From the NCBI GenBank assembly GCA_014529385.2, contig CM043961.1, positions 15,181,978 through 15,245,977 on the forward strand: a DNA stretch of 64,000 bases, in the 5' to 3' direction. The position numbers were made by a program, and so were the translations under genes. This document shows positions 53,073 to 63,109 of the stretch, piece by piece (within the stretch, counting starts at the first letter, position 1; each line of letters opens with the position of its first letter). The stretch comes from Adiantum capillus-veneris. Its lineage: Eukaryota; Streptophyta; Polypodiopsida; Polypodiales; Pteridaceae. The notes below the pieces were generated by a model. It had not been told where the DNA came from. It saw only the letters and a program-made list of their open reading frames with translations, and did no database searches.

Positions 53073-53336
53073 ATGGATGAATGGCTAGCAAGATTTTCTA
53101 ATTGGACGACAGAAGAAGAAGAGCTCCAAGCACAACTAGATGAACTCCGCATCTCCATCGAAGCTCGAGTGCCAGGCATAACGGTAATCGATTTGCAGTG
53201 GGAGAGTCAACCAACACGCCAAACCCAGTGGATATACATAGGCCAAGTGCCAAGAAGAAGAAGAAGAAGGTCGAAACCATGTCCGCAACCTACAACCAAC
53301 CCACAACAACAAAATGGAAGGAGCTCTACACAATAG
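53073..53336 (+). CDS. Leader ORF 1 of element B, unknown function
   Basis: An 87-codon intact ORF. An acidic helix-forming start (T-E-E-E-E-L-Q-A-Q-L-D-E-L) is followed by a strongly basic R6-type run (R-R-R-R-R-R-S-K-P) and a Pro/Gln-rich end. Its end overlaps the next ORF by 23 bp in another frame. No homologue in A or C. Could be a nucleic-acid-binding accessory protein, but this is only composition-based. Confidence 0.4.
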   Translation: MDEWLARFSNWTTEEEELQAQLDELRISIEARVPGITVIDLQWESQPTRQTQWIYIGQVPRRRRRRSKPCPQPTTNPQQQNGRSSTQ

Positions 53337-53538
53337 AGAATCAACACTATTCTACTTTGAGAATCCGGTAACTCAAGTCACCGAGGTAATTATCACAGTC
53401 AATTTTCAAGTCGCACCTGATGCTGCAGCACAGATAACGGAATCATTGGCTCACACTCTCACTAGAGAAACTAGGGATCTACTGAGTTTGTTTCAGGAAA
53501 GAGCACCACCCTCTCCCACAAGCTTGGACAGTGACTAA
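53314..53538 (+). CDS. Leader ORF 2 of element B, unknown function
   Basis: A 74-codon intact ORF with a V-I-I-T-V-N-F-Q-V strand-like segment, a helical middle (I-T-E-S-L-A-H-T-L), and an acidic/Pro-Ser end. No recognised family. It overlaps ORF 1 and is followed 17 bp later by the conserved small ORF. Confidence 0.4.
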   Translation: MEGALHNRESTLFYFENPVTQVTEVIITVNFQVAPDAAAQITESLAHTLTRETRDLLSLFQERAPPSPTSLDSD

Positions 53539-53555
53539 GCACCTCTAAGCTTCAC

Positions 53556-53774
53556 ATGAATCAGCACAACCTACCTCAAGACAGATCACACATACCAACA
53601 CGTGTAGGCTCAATCAAGGTAATACTAGATTTGAAGGCTCACTACCAGCACGTCATTGACACCATGCTGGGTGGGGAGCGATTTTTTGAGGTTCTGGCAT
53701 CAGATCAACCATTTGTCCTACCTTTGGTACAAGGCAATGTACCGTTTGAAGTTTTAATCTATGTCCTAGTATAA
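53556..53774 (+). CDS. Leader ORF 3 of element B: ~70-aa conserved small protein
   Basis: 72 codons, ATG to TAA, intact. Shared with A and C: S-I-K-V-I-L, Y-Q-H-V-I, L-G-G-E-R-F-F-E-V-L, P-F-V-L-P-L-V, and F-E-V-L-I-Y-V-L near the end. Gag starts 84 bp downstream. Position just before gag matches the relatives in A and C. Confidence 0.7.
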   Translation: MNQHNLPQDRSHIPTRVGSIKVILDLKAHYQHVIDTMLGGERFFEVLASDQPFVLPLVQGNVPFEVLIYVLV

Positions 53775-53857
53775 GAGGGTATACACGCCTCCTTGTAAAG
53801 AAGAAAAAAACTTTTGCAAGTTAAGTAGTGTGTCTTTCTAGATCTCTCTCAGTAATC

Positions 53858-54823
53858 ATGGCAAGTGTAGCATTTCCAACATTTAAAGGAAAGAAGGGGG
53901 AGGATTTGGTAACATACTTCCTAGATGACTTTGAAGTAGCATGTGTAGTGAGCAACAAAGATACGGATGAATCTTGGGTTAGAATCTTTAAGCATCTCAT
54001 GAAGCTAGAATCTAGATCATGGTACAATGCACTTCCACAAGCAACCAAGGATGACTGGAAACCCTTAAAAACCGCTTTTAAGAGGCGCTTTGGGGGAGGT
54101 ACCACTTCAAAAAAGTTGTGGGACAAGTTGAGAGACTTGAAGCAGGAGGGTCTTTTAGAATATGCCACCTATGAGTCCAAATTTGTGGATTTGTGGGAAC
54201 GGTGAGTTGAGTCACTGGCAAGGGGGGAAGCCGCACCCGATTTCCTAAAAAAAGATCGGTTCACGCATGGCTTATGGCCACTTCTCAAGGAGAAGGTGAA
54301 AGGTAGATTCCCGGCTACGTACGAGCTAGCCATTGAGATTGCTCGCCTTAAGGATAAGAAGCTGCGAATGAAAGCCAAAGAAACCGAGTCAACAGAAGCA
54401 GGAACATCGCGTCGACCAGCAACTACGACAACCACCATACCACCACCACCGGCTCTTGGGGTAAGAGATGACCAACAAGATATGTTGGCCCATATTACTG
54501 ACCAACTGCAGAATTTTTTAGTCCACTTAATATAGCAAGGGAGGAGTCAAGAAAGAGATCAAGACCCTGGAAGAGCACGACGACAAAACAGGGACTATCA
54601 TTGCTACAACTGCGGAGAAGACGGTCACGGTATGTACTACTGTCCCAAACCACGACAAAACTATAATAGAGGAGGTAGGAGGAACCAATTGTCACCCCCT
54701 ACAGAAAGAACACCCCCACCCCGAGCACCAAACCCACCAACACAAATTCTACGTCCACCCCAGACACCACTACAAGCATCCATTCCACCTCTTCCACCAG
54801 CCCACCACCTGATCGCCCTGTAA
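53858..54823 (+). pseudogene. Element B gag, two stops
   Basis: From ATG 53858 (M-A-S-V-A-F-P-T-F-K-G). The gag domain has S-W-Y-N-A-L and F-K-R-R-F-G-G-G. TGA at 54203-54205 interrupts an E-R-[stop]-V-E context; TAG at 54533-54535 precedes Q-G-R. The zinc knuckle C-Y-N-C-G-E-D-G-H-G-M-Y-Y-C lies near 54602-54645, followed by a Pro-rich tail to TAA at 54821. The frame is lost around 54785-54820. Confidence 0.88.
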
Positions 54824-55035
54824 ACATCATAAGGCTAGAAGAGAAAGGAAAAGCCGTAGTAGTGGATCCACCCAGAGAAAAGGAGAGGGACAAGGGTAAG
54901 GAGAAGGTAACCTTTTTAGAACCACTTGAGGCCATGACTGTGAAAAGAGCTAGGAGGGAGAAGGCTACACAATCAGATGATGAGAGAAGCATGAGAGGAG
55001 AAACTAGCAAGAGGCCATCCAGGCCACGACGGTAA
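54824..55035 (+). pseudogene. Element B gag-protease linker in shifted frame
   Basis: Continues in another frame with V-N-I-I-R-L-E-E, the counterpart of V-S-I-I-R-M-E-E in C, then a Lys/Glu/Arg-rich linker to TAA 55033-55035. Immediately after the stop the frame is open again into the protease region. Confidence 0.75.
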
Positions 55036-57480
55036 TTGGGCATCACGGACTTCCAGCTAGGGGAAAGTTCTAAGCCGTATGATCTAACATTGGATGTGGC
55101 AGAGCAAGGACCGAAGATTACATGGCCACAACTGCTACATCTTGTACCTAAAGTAAGGCGACAATGGTCTAAAATGGTAAGTACAAGACGCTCCAAAACA
55201 AAGGTAGCCGGAGCAATTTTGGGATGCAACATGGATGACATCCTTCCAATTGTCGACGTAAACATAAAAGGAAAGAGGGTTGGAAACACCTACATTGATG
55301 GAGGTGCACAAATCTGTGTAATGAGCGAAGCTATGATGCTTCGATTAGGGCTCGAGGTTGACAGGCATTCTCCATACAAGGCAAAGATGGCAAACAACGC
55401 AAAAGTAAAGTGTGTGGGTGTGGTAAGTGCCGTGAAAATCAAAGCTTTCAACACTGAGGTAGAGGTAGATGTTTTTGTAATGCCTACTAAGGGGGAGGTC
55501 TATCCACTAATTTTGGGAAGGCCATGGTTGATGGCCATGAAGGAAAAACAGGACTGGGGTACTGGCCTTCTACGCATGACCGGTAAGAAAGGGGAGACAA
55601 TCTACTACGACATGAGGATTGGCAAGCAGAAGCAAATGAATCTGGAAACATTGGCAGATGAAACTACTATCGAATCTTCCAGTTCTGAGGAGGAGACCAC
55701 ATCCACTGACGAAAGTGATAGTTCCATTGATGTGATGGGTATCATTATGAAGGATCCACAAAGGGTAAGCACAACTGGTGATCCATCACCAAAAGGGCAA
55801 CCCAATGAAGAGGAGAGCAAATCACCTGGCCTAGGAGGAAGTAGGTTGAAGGGTATGTTGTCTACGGAATTAACACTTGAGGAGAAAGATAGTTTTTTGC
55901 AAATGTTGATGGGATTTCCTAACCTGTTCATTGACAACTATGAAAGAATCATAGGCATTATAGTGGTGGAACATCATATTAAGCTGAAGGAAGGGGTAAA
56001 ACCAGTTGTGCAAAAGCTACGACGACTGGGGGGCATACAAGAAAAGGCACTCTTGGCCGAGGTAAGGAAATTGCTGGAGGCGGGATTCATCTATCCTGTA
56101 GAAAACTCAGAATGGGTGTCACCCGTAGTGGTGACGCCTAAAAAGACTGGTAAGTGGAGGGTCTGTGTTGACTACAAACCACTAAATGCAGCTACAAAGA
56201 GAGACCACTTTCCTCTGCCTTTCTTGGATGAAATTCTGAATGAAGTAGCGGGTTTTGAATGCTATACCGTCTGTGATGGTTATTCAGGATACTTTCAAAT
56301 ACGCATAGCCTTGGAAGATCATCTAAAAACCACTTTTATCACGCCATGGAGTTGTTTTGCATACAGGGTTATGCCATTTGGTCTCACAAATGCACCTGCC
56401 ACATTCCAAAGATATGTCACATATGTTTTTCAACCGTTCTTTGGAACATCCATAAGAGTGTTCATTGATGATTTTTGTATATATAGCTCCCGTATTTCAC
56501 ATTTAGAAAAGGTAACTGAAGGTTTGGCCAGGTTGCAGAGCCTAGGTGGGCAATTAAATGTGGATAAATGTCACATTGGGGAGAGTAAAGTCATTCTACT
56601 AGGCCATGAAATTTCAGCAAGAGGTATCAACGCCGACCCAAGTAAGGTGTCCGCACTCATAGCCCTACCTTCACCAACGACCGCACGTCAACTGGTCTCT
56701 TTTCTACAGAAGGTGAGGTACTTAAGTAGATTCATACATCTACTATCACAACTTGTTCTACCATTGCAACAACTCACTCAAAGATCAACTTTCACTTGGG
56801 ACGAGGAAAGCGAACATCACTACAACAAGGTAAAGGAGGTCTTAGCCACTCTGCCAACTATCTCACCACCTAAGTGGGATGAAAAATTCTATGTCACCTC
56901 AAGTGTTGGTGATGACTCATTGGGGGCTGTGCTACTCCAAAAGGATACGACGACATCTTTTATGAGGCCAATCTCCTTCTCTAGTCGAATGATGACAGCA
57001 GGAGGGAAAGGTTTCACCCATGTGGAACACTTAGTCCTAGCTCTTAGATTTGCAACTACAAAGTTTAGGTCATATTTGCTGCCTAAGCAATTTGTGATTC
57101 TAACCACGGATGAAATATTTCCCTATGTTGTACAACACATGGATGTGTCTGCTAGAATTACTAAATGGCTAGTTCGACTGCAAGAGTTTGACTACACGAT
57201 ACAGGTAGAAAGCACGACAAGGGCAAGTTTGGGGGAACTCATGACCTACCAAGTCTTTGAAGGGAAGGAGAAGCAATCTAAGGAAGGAGAAGTCCGATTA
57301 CCTCCAGTACCACTGATGGTAGAAGGAGCATACTCTCTCTACTTTGATGGAGCCTACAAGCGAGCATCCGACAAAGCAGCTGCGGGCATAGTGGTCTTTG
57401 ATGACAAAAGGACAAAGGTATTTTTGTTGGGCCAATTGTTGATTCACATTCTAACAATGAAGCTGAGTATGCAGCACTAA
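55036..57480 (+). pseudogene. Element B protease, RT, degenerate RNase H and start of second RNase H
   Basis: 814 codons. Protease Y-I-D-G-G-A-Q-I-C near residue 86 (Gly in the Ser/Thr position). RT in the middle with W-V-S-P-V-V-V and F-I-D-D. The first RNase H has V-T-S-S-V-G-D-D where a catalytic T-D-A-S would be. The second, archaeal-type RNase H starts with S-L-Y-F-D-G-A-Y-K. The frame is lost near 57415 in a T-rich run and ends at a spurious TAA at 57478-57480. Confidence 0.92.
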
Positions 57481-58064
57481 CCAAGGGTCTACAATGGTGT
57501 GTCTCGCAAGGTGTACAACGCCTTAATGTATTTGGGGATGCTCTACTTATGGTAAGGCAAGTAAATGGAGCATGGACATGCAAGAATCCTAGTTTAAGGA
57601 CTCACTTAAGTGGTGTAAAAACCTTGTTGGGTAAGTTTGAAGAAGTTCAAATACACCATATCCCAAGGGCTCAAAACCAAGAAGCAGATGCCCTAGCAAG
57701 TGAAAGACTACAGGAAGTGGTGGTTGGAGCAATAAAACTAAAGCTCCCTCTATTTCAAGGCAGTGATGCTTTGCCTGACATCATGCATTTTTTGGAAACA
57801 GGGGAATGCCCATCAGATTTAACAAAGGGACAGAAGCAATGGCTGACGCGGAAGGCCACAAGGTATCGACTCATCAATGATGGTTTGTACTGTAAGGGTA
57901 AGGACCAAAGACTCAGAAAGGTCCCTCTCTTTCACGAAATCACGGGAGTAATTGCTAGCTATCACGACGGGGTTTGTGGTGGTCACTTTGCCCTAGAAAT
58001 AACAAGTAGGAAAATCTTGCAGGCATGCTTCATATGGCCTAGCCTCAACCGTGATGTACACCAC
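57418..58064 (+). pseudogene. Element B second RNase H (rest) and integrase N-terminus
   Basis: In the new frame: H-S-N-N-E-A-E-Y (catalytic Glu), F-G-D-A-L-L-M-V (Asp) and N-Q-E-A-D-A-L-A (Asp), completing the archaeal-type RNase H. A linker and the integrase zinc region H-D-G-V-C-G-G-H follow. At about 58064 one G is missing from the expected Trp codon (C-A-C-T-G-T in place of CACTGGT), shifting the frame. Confidence 0.88.
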
Positions 58065-58081
58065 TGTGCAAAACGTGTAAG

Positions 58082-59011
58082 TTGTGTCAAAAGGCCGGTA
58101 CTAGGTCACTTATGCCTGAACCACAGACACCTATTCTCTCATATGGCCCATTTGAAAAATGGGGTATCGATGCCATTGGGCCATTACCTAGGGCCAACTC
58201 AGGAAAATTCTACATTATCATGGGGGTCGACTACATGACTAGATGGGCAGAGGCTACAGCCACCACTAGAATCATAGCGGTAGAGGTAGCTAAATTTATC
58301 TACGAGCACATATGCTGTAGGTTTGGCACACCTTTAGAGATCATCTCTGATAGAGGGCCAGGTTTCAGAGCAGACTTGGTAGGACAATTAATGCAGAAAC
58401 TGGGCATTACAAGGAGGCACTCTTCACCATATTACCCTCAATGTAATGGCCTAGTTGAAAAGGTAAATGGAATGGTTTCTAAAATTATTACCAAGCAGGT
58501 AAACAATCATCCTGGAGACTGGGATAAGTATCTACTACCAGCTTTATGGGCCTATAGAACTTCATTTCGTACATCCTTGGGATTCACACCGTATCATCTA
58601 GTATTTGGTAAGGAAGCAATCTTGCCCATTGAAGTGCAACTACAAAGTCTCACAGTAATGGCAAGCCAGCTTCAACAGCCCAACATGCATTTGAGAGATC
58701 ACATCATCAACTTGGAAAGACTGCAGCTGGACAGAGAAGAAGCAATAAATTATTATGCGGCACAAGCAGAGCATAGACGGCTTAGTTTTAACGAGCATCT
58801 CCGGAAAAAAGAATTGAAAAAAGGAATGTTGGTTCTCCGCTACGACAATCGCTTCGACATGCGCAAGGATAAGAAACTCCTGCTCCGATGGGAAGGCCCT
58901 TTCATCATCAGGAAAAAGTATGCCAATGGAAGCTACCAGCTTATGGAGGCTGATGGAAAACTTCATAAAACCAGGGTAAATGGTTGGCGACTTAAACCTT
59001 ATTTTCTTTGA
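58082..59011 (+). CDS. Element B integrase core and C-terminus
   Basis: 309 codons to TGA 59009-59011. Catalytic triad D30, D90, E126 with exact D-35-E spacing (W-G-I-D-A, I-S-D-R-G, L-V-E-K-V). The C-terminal part has G-M-L-V-L-R-Y-D and N-G-W-R-L-K-P-Y. No chromodomain. It forms the 3' portion of the polyprotein and would not be made alone from its own start. Confidence 0.9.
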   Translation: MCQKAGTRSLMPEPQTPILSYGPFEKWGIDAIGPLPRANSGKFYIIMGVDYMTRWAEATATTRIIAVEVAKFIYEHICCRFGTPLEIISDRGPGFRADLVGQLMQKLGITRRHSSPYYPQCNGLVEKVNGMVSKIITKQVNNHPGDWDKYLLPALWAYRTSFRTSLGFTPYHLVFGKEAILPIEVQLQSLTVMASQLQQPNMHLRDHIINLERLQLDREEAINYYAAQAEHRRLSFNEHLRKKELKKGMLVLRYDNRFDMRKDKKLLLRWEGPFIIRKKYANGSYQLMEADGKLHKTRVNGWRLKPYFL

Positions 59012-59119
59012 TTTGACCAGGCTCCACCAATTGACATTCCAGATGAGGACACACCATCAGCCGCCACCTCCGACGATAATGATCAAACAGATGAGCTAGA
59101 GACATGAATGCCTCTAGCC

Positions 59120-59135
59120 AAAAGGGGAGGGCTAA
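59120..59135 (+). promoter_or_regulatory. Polypurine tract of element B
   Basis: AAAAGGGGAGGGCTAA directly before the 3' LTR. Confidence 0.8.
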
Positions 59136-60431
59136 TGATGGGGGCTTTTCACAAGCCAAGCTCCCATACCCCTCTTCTCTCGTCCCCACCCCATGAAAAC
59201 CCCCTCTTAGGGAGGGAGTGATAAAAGGCATTGGAAAAAGTAAGAAAAAAAATAAATTATGATTATGTAAATATATAAGAAAGGTAAAATAGGCCACCTC
59301 ATGCCTGCGGGGTAGCCCATCCCCACCTTGCCTCCTTTTTTCTTCATTGTTTCCCCGTCGGGTGTCCCTTTTCCTCTCCTCCACTCAAAAGGTCAACCCC
59401 CTCTCTCTTCCCCTTGTCCTTTCTCCTTTCTCTCTCCCCTCAAGCTACCCCACCTCTCACCAATAATGCACCCTAACTCACATGCAACTTACCCTATCTT
59501 CCAAAATAGTATACCCCACCCCCTCTTTCTCTCTCCTATCATATCCCATGACCCAAATACCCCCCTCTCTCTCTAAAGGGCGCCATGTCTCTTGTCTTGT
59601 AGCTAAATAACCTCCCCCACACTCACACACACTCAGTTTCACTGAAAAAGGTGCCCACAGACCCACCCCACCCGATGGTTACCTGATTTTTCTTGTGTTC
59701 ACACACATCTGCACACAGATTCACCTCTGAACACACTCCCCTCTCTCCCCTCTTGTAATTACTTTATTCTCCATGTCACCTCTCACTTTTTTTCATCAAC
59801 CCATCTCTCTCTCTTAGTCTCTCTCTCATGAGACTGCTGTTCTGGCACATATACACACAGCCAGACAAGTGGGGCCCACAGTCACATGGCCTATGTAGAT
59901 AATGATTTCTTCATTTCTAAATTCTAGAATTTCTCCCCCCTCCTCCCCTATATAAAGAGGGGTCACCATCACACTAAGGACACGCACACCATCACCAAAG
60001 AGTACACTATGCAGTGTGTGTGCCTAGTGCACACACACACACCAACACCATCACCATCACCGCAATCACCATGCTCGTCTTAAGCATGACCTCTACACCC
60101 TTGGGCTATGGAAGATGAAGGGAAACTAAATGAAGGATGATGGCCGTAACCCTCGTGCGAGTCTTCGCCATCAACTCCCACCTATCCGCCATGTGCTCTA
60201 CCACACCCTCCCTTCTCATTCCCCTACCCTATGCTCCCCATTTCATCGCCTTATTCTCTAAATAAAGCTTGAGGTTTTGTGAGTATGTTTTCTTGCAATG
60301 TTTTGCCCATGTGAGGTGTGCGGAATCGCCACCTAGTCTTGTGTTTGGAGTGAGCTTGTGTATGTGTGAAGGGTGTGCGGATTCACCATCCTTTTGTGGT
60401 GCCTAAGTACTAAGCCGCTATACCCCCTCCC

Positions 60432-60474
<43 letters not shown>

Positions 60475-60680
60475 CTCATTCCCTTTCCTCTTCATCATTG
60501 CTCCCAAGCATCCATCTCTCTTGGATGAAAACTTTGTTATGGTGGTGTGTTGTTTGCGTCCTAGCCGCTGAAGTTAGGTGGTGCCCCCTGTTTGCTTTAC
60601 CATGACAGGCTCGAGGCGCGCCATTCGGTCCCTGGTGTTTTAGAGGCCGTCGGGGTTTGGGGTTCGCTTTGCTCCCGTTA
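59136..60680 (+). repeat. Element B 3' LTR
   Basis: 1545 bp, matching 51421-52999. Its last bases are CCCGTTA where the 5' LTR has CCCGTCA, so the CA terminus has mutated. TATA at 59949-59957, (CT)n at 60434-60471. Confidence 0.95.
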
Positions 60681-60684
60681 GTAC

Positions 60685-61821
60685 ATGGAACGGTTTATTC
60701 CATTGTCTTAGCACCTTCTTTATCCATTGCATCAAGTGGCAAAGCATGATCCATTGCAATGGGATGACAAGTGTGAAGAAGTGTTTCAAGAGGTGAAAGA
60801 GGTGTTAGGGGGGTTGTCATCCATGCAGGCTCCTGATTGGGAGAAAGTGTTTTATGTAAATCCATCAGTAGGGGATGATGCCATTGGAGCCATGCTATTG
60901 CAAAAGGGGAAGGGCAGCCATTTTATGAGGCCAATGTATTGTGCAAGCCGAGTGAAGTTGGTAGCGGAGAGAAAGTTCTCGGAAGTAGAGCTAGTGATGG
61001 CCAGTGTAATATTTGCTTGTCGACGATCTCGTCATTACTTGCTACCACGGCCTTTTGTTTTCTTGACAAGTTATGCCTTTTTTCCACAGTTAATTAATGG
61101 TACTAACATGTCAAATGTGGTGAAGAAATGGGTAATTGAGCTACAAGAGTTTGAGTTCTCTTTTCTAGTGGAAGATAGTACAACGGCTACCCTAGCTGAT
61201 TTGTTGACCTACAAGGAGAATCCCCTTATTGTTAAGGAAGAGGTGGTGAGAAAGGTAGTTGAAGAAGTGCCACAGATAAGCAATGCACATGTGTTGTTCT
61301 TTGATGGTTCATACAGAAATAGCCATGATGCGGCTTCAGGGGGTATAGCACTTTATGATCCAGAGGGGAAGCTAGTATGCAAGAGAGGGTTCAAATTGGA
61401 TGCTCATAGTAGCAATGAGGCTGAATATGCTACTTTGGAAGCCGGTTTACACATTTGTTTGAAGCATGGGGTTAGAAGGTTGAGCATAAAAGGTGATGCC
61501 TTGTTAGTTGTGAAGCAAGTGTTGGGTGTGTGGAAGATCAAGAACACCTCATTGAAGGAAATGTGCTTCAGAATTAAAGGCCTATTAAAAAAGTTCGAAG
61601 CATGGATCATCTGACACATTGAACGTGCTCTAAATGGAGAGGCACATGAAGCAGCTCAAGGCATGATTGGGGAGCTATTTGTGTTGAGGACCACTTTACC
61701 TCTTTATCATGGCCGGGAAAGTTTGGCTCAAGAAGAGGAGTTTTTGCTAACCAGAATCATTCCAAAGGAGATTCAGAAGTCTAAGAAGTATGGCTTTGTG
61801 CATAGAGCATACAAGTAAAAA
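60685..61821 (+). pseudogene. Element A RT end, RNase H domains and linker (continued after element B)
   Basis: Resumes the RT frame with M-E-R-F-I-P-L, then TAG at 60709-60711. The first RNase H has V-N-P-S-V-G-D-D (no catalytic Asp). The second, archaeal-type one has F-F-D-G-S-Y, H-S-S-N-E-A-E-Y and K-G-D-A-L-L-V-V. A TGA at 61612-61614 follows; the last motif reads N-G-E-A-H-E-A, with His where Asp is expected. The linker to the integrase ends at TAA 61816-61818. All lie in one frame. Confidence 0.9.
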
Positions 61822-63081
61822 TTGATTGGTGATGTCTTATACATGAAAGGGGCTGATCTCGTGTTGAGACGTGTACCTTGGCGGGAGGAGCTTTACAGAG
61901 TGTTGGAAGAGAATCATGAAGGCGCATGTGGTGGCCATTTTGATCTAAAGATCACCTTGCATAAGATTTTGCAAGAGGGGTATGTATGGCCTAGTTTGCA
62001 CAAGGATGTTTACCATTGGTGTAGGTCTTGCAAAAGGTGTCAAGCATGTGGGAAGAGAGTGTTGAAGCCAGAGCTACGAAAAACCATTATGGAGTTTGAT
62101 GTGTTTGAAAAGTGGGGGATTGATGCAATAGGCCCGTTACCTATCACAAGTAGGGGCAAAAGCTATATCTTGACGGCAGTGGACTATCTCTCTAGATGGG
62201 CAGAGGCTATAGCACTAAAACAAATCACTGCAAAGGATGTGGCAAACTTTGTGTATGATGAAATATGTTGCAAGTTTGGGGTGCCATTAGAGCTACTTTC
62301 AGATAAGGGGCCAGGATTTAGAGCTAAACTGCTAGACTTCTTATGCACAAAGATGAAGATTAGGCACCAGCATACCACTCCTTATTACCCACAGTGTAAT
62401 GGCTTAAATGAAAGATTCAATGGTGAGTTGGTACAGATTCTTTCGAAAGTGACAGAGCACCAAGGAAAGAATTGGGATTTGGAATTGCCTAGTGCATTAT
62501 GGGCTTACCGTACTTCTGTGAAGACAGGTACAGGGTTTACTCCATTTCATTTGGTATATGGAAAGGAAGCACTATTGCCTGTGGAAGTAGAGTTGCCTGC
62601 AGTAAAGATGCTAGAGAAGCTACTTGGGCCGCCTAGTGATGCATTCAAAGAGAGGCTCTTGCAGTTACAAGAGGTCCATTTGGATAGGATGAGCGCATTG
62701 GAGCATTATGGGCAGATGCAGGATAAGGCTTTGGCAAAGATAAATGAAAAGGTCAAAAGTAAGGGTATCAAGAAGCATGAATTAGTTTTGCATTACAACA
62801 GTAAGCTAGACAACACCTTCCAAAAGAAGTTTCAGATTAAGTGGGAAGGCTCTTTCAAGGTAGTGGAGTGTTTTCCAAATGGCACATATCAGCTGGCTAA
62901 CCTGTATGGTGTTCTACATAAGTCAAGGGTAAATGGATTGCGTCTTAAATTGTATCATGCTAGATTGATGATAGTGGAGCAAGACGAGCTGTCTGTGGAT
63001 CAAGCAGTGTTGGTGAGGGATGAGGAGACTTGTGATGCGGCGAGTCTCATATCTCTCTTTGCTGTTGCTGATCATGAATGA
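61822..63081 (+). CDS. Element A integrase
   Basis: 419 codons, open. Zinc region N-H-E-G-A-C-G-G-H ... W-C-R-S-C (residues ~31-70), then the core D101, D161, E197 with D-35-E spacing. The C-terminal region has L-V-L-H-Y-N and N-G-L-R-L-K-L-Y plus a ~45-residue acidic extension not found in B or C. No chromodomain. It is in frame with the preceding RNase H segment, separated only by stops. Confidence 0.92.
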   Translation: MIGDVLYMKGADLVLRRVPWREELYRVLEENHEGACGGHFDLKITLHKILQEGYVWPSLHKDVYHWCRSCKRCQACGKRVLKPELRKTIMEFDVFEKWGIDAIGPLPITSRGKSYILTAVDYLSRWAEAIALKQITAKDVANFVYDEICCKFGVPLELLSDKGPGFRAKLLDFLCTKMKIRHQHTTPYYPQCNGLNERFNGELVQILSKVTEHQGKNWDLELPSALWAYRTSVKTGTGFTPFHLVYGKEALLPVEVELPAVKMLEKLLGPPSDAFKERLLQLQEVHLDRMSALEHYGQMQDKALAKINEKVKSKGIKKHELVLHYNSKLDNTFQKKFQIKWEGSFKVVECFPNGTYQLANLYGVLHKSRVNGLRLKLYHARLMIVEQDELSVDQAVLVRDEETCDAASLISLFAVADHE

Positions 63082-63087
63082 TCTAGC

Positions 63088-63109
63088 AGGCTAGGGAATG
63101 GGCAAATTA
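63088..63109 (+). promoter_or_regulatory. Probable polypurine tract of element A
   Basis: AGGCTAGGGAATGGGCAAAT, less pure than in B and C, directly before the LTR. Confidence 0.45.

Larger units (their letters stand above)
51421..60680 (+). mobile_element. Element B: complete Tat-type Ty3/gypsy element nested in element A
   Basis: 9260 bp from TGATGGGGGC to CTCCCGTTA, with GTAC on both sides (51417-51420 and 60681-60684). If the LTR ends one base earlier, the duplication is AGTAC (5 bp). Order: LTR, primer-binding site, three leader ORFs, gag, protease-RT-RNase H, archaeal-type RNase H, integrase, polypurine tract, LTR. The LTRs differ by a few tens of bases plus a ~20-bp indel. Its coding region has several breaks despite the young LTRs. 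Confidence 0.95.
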
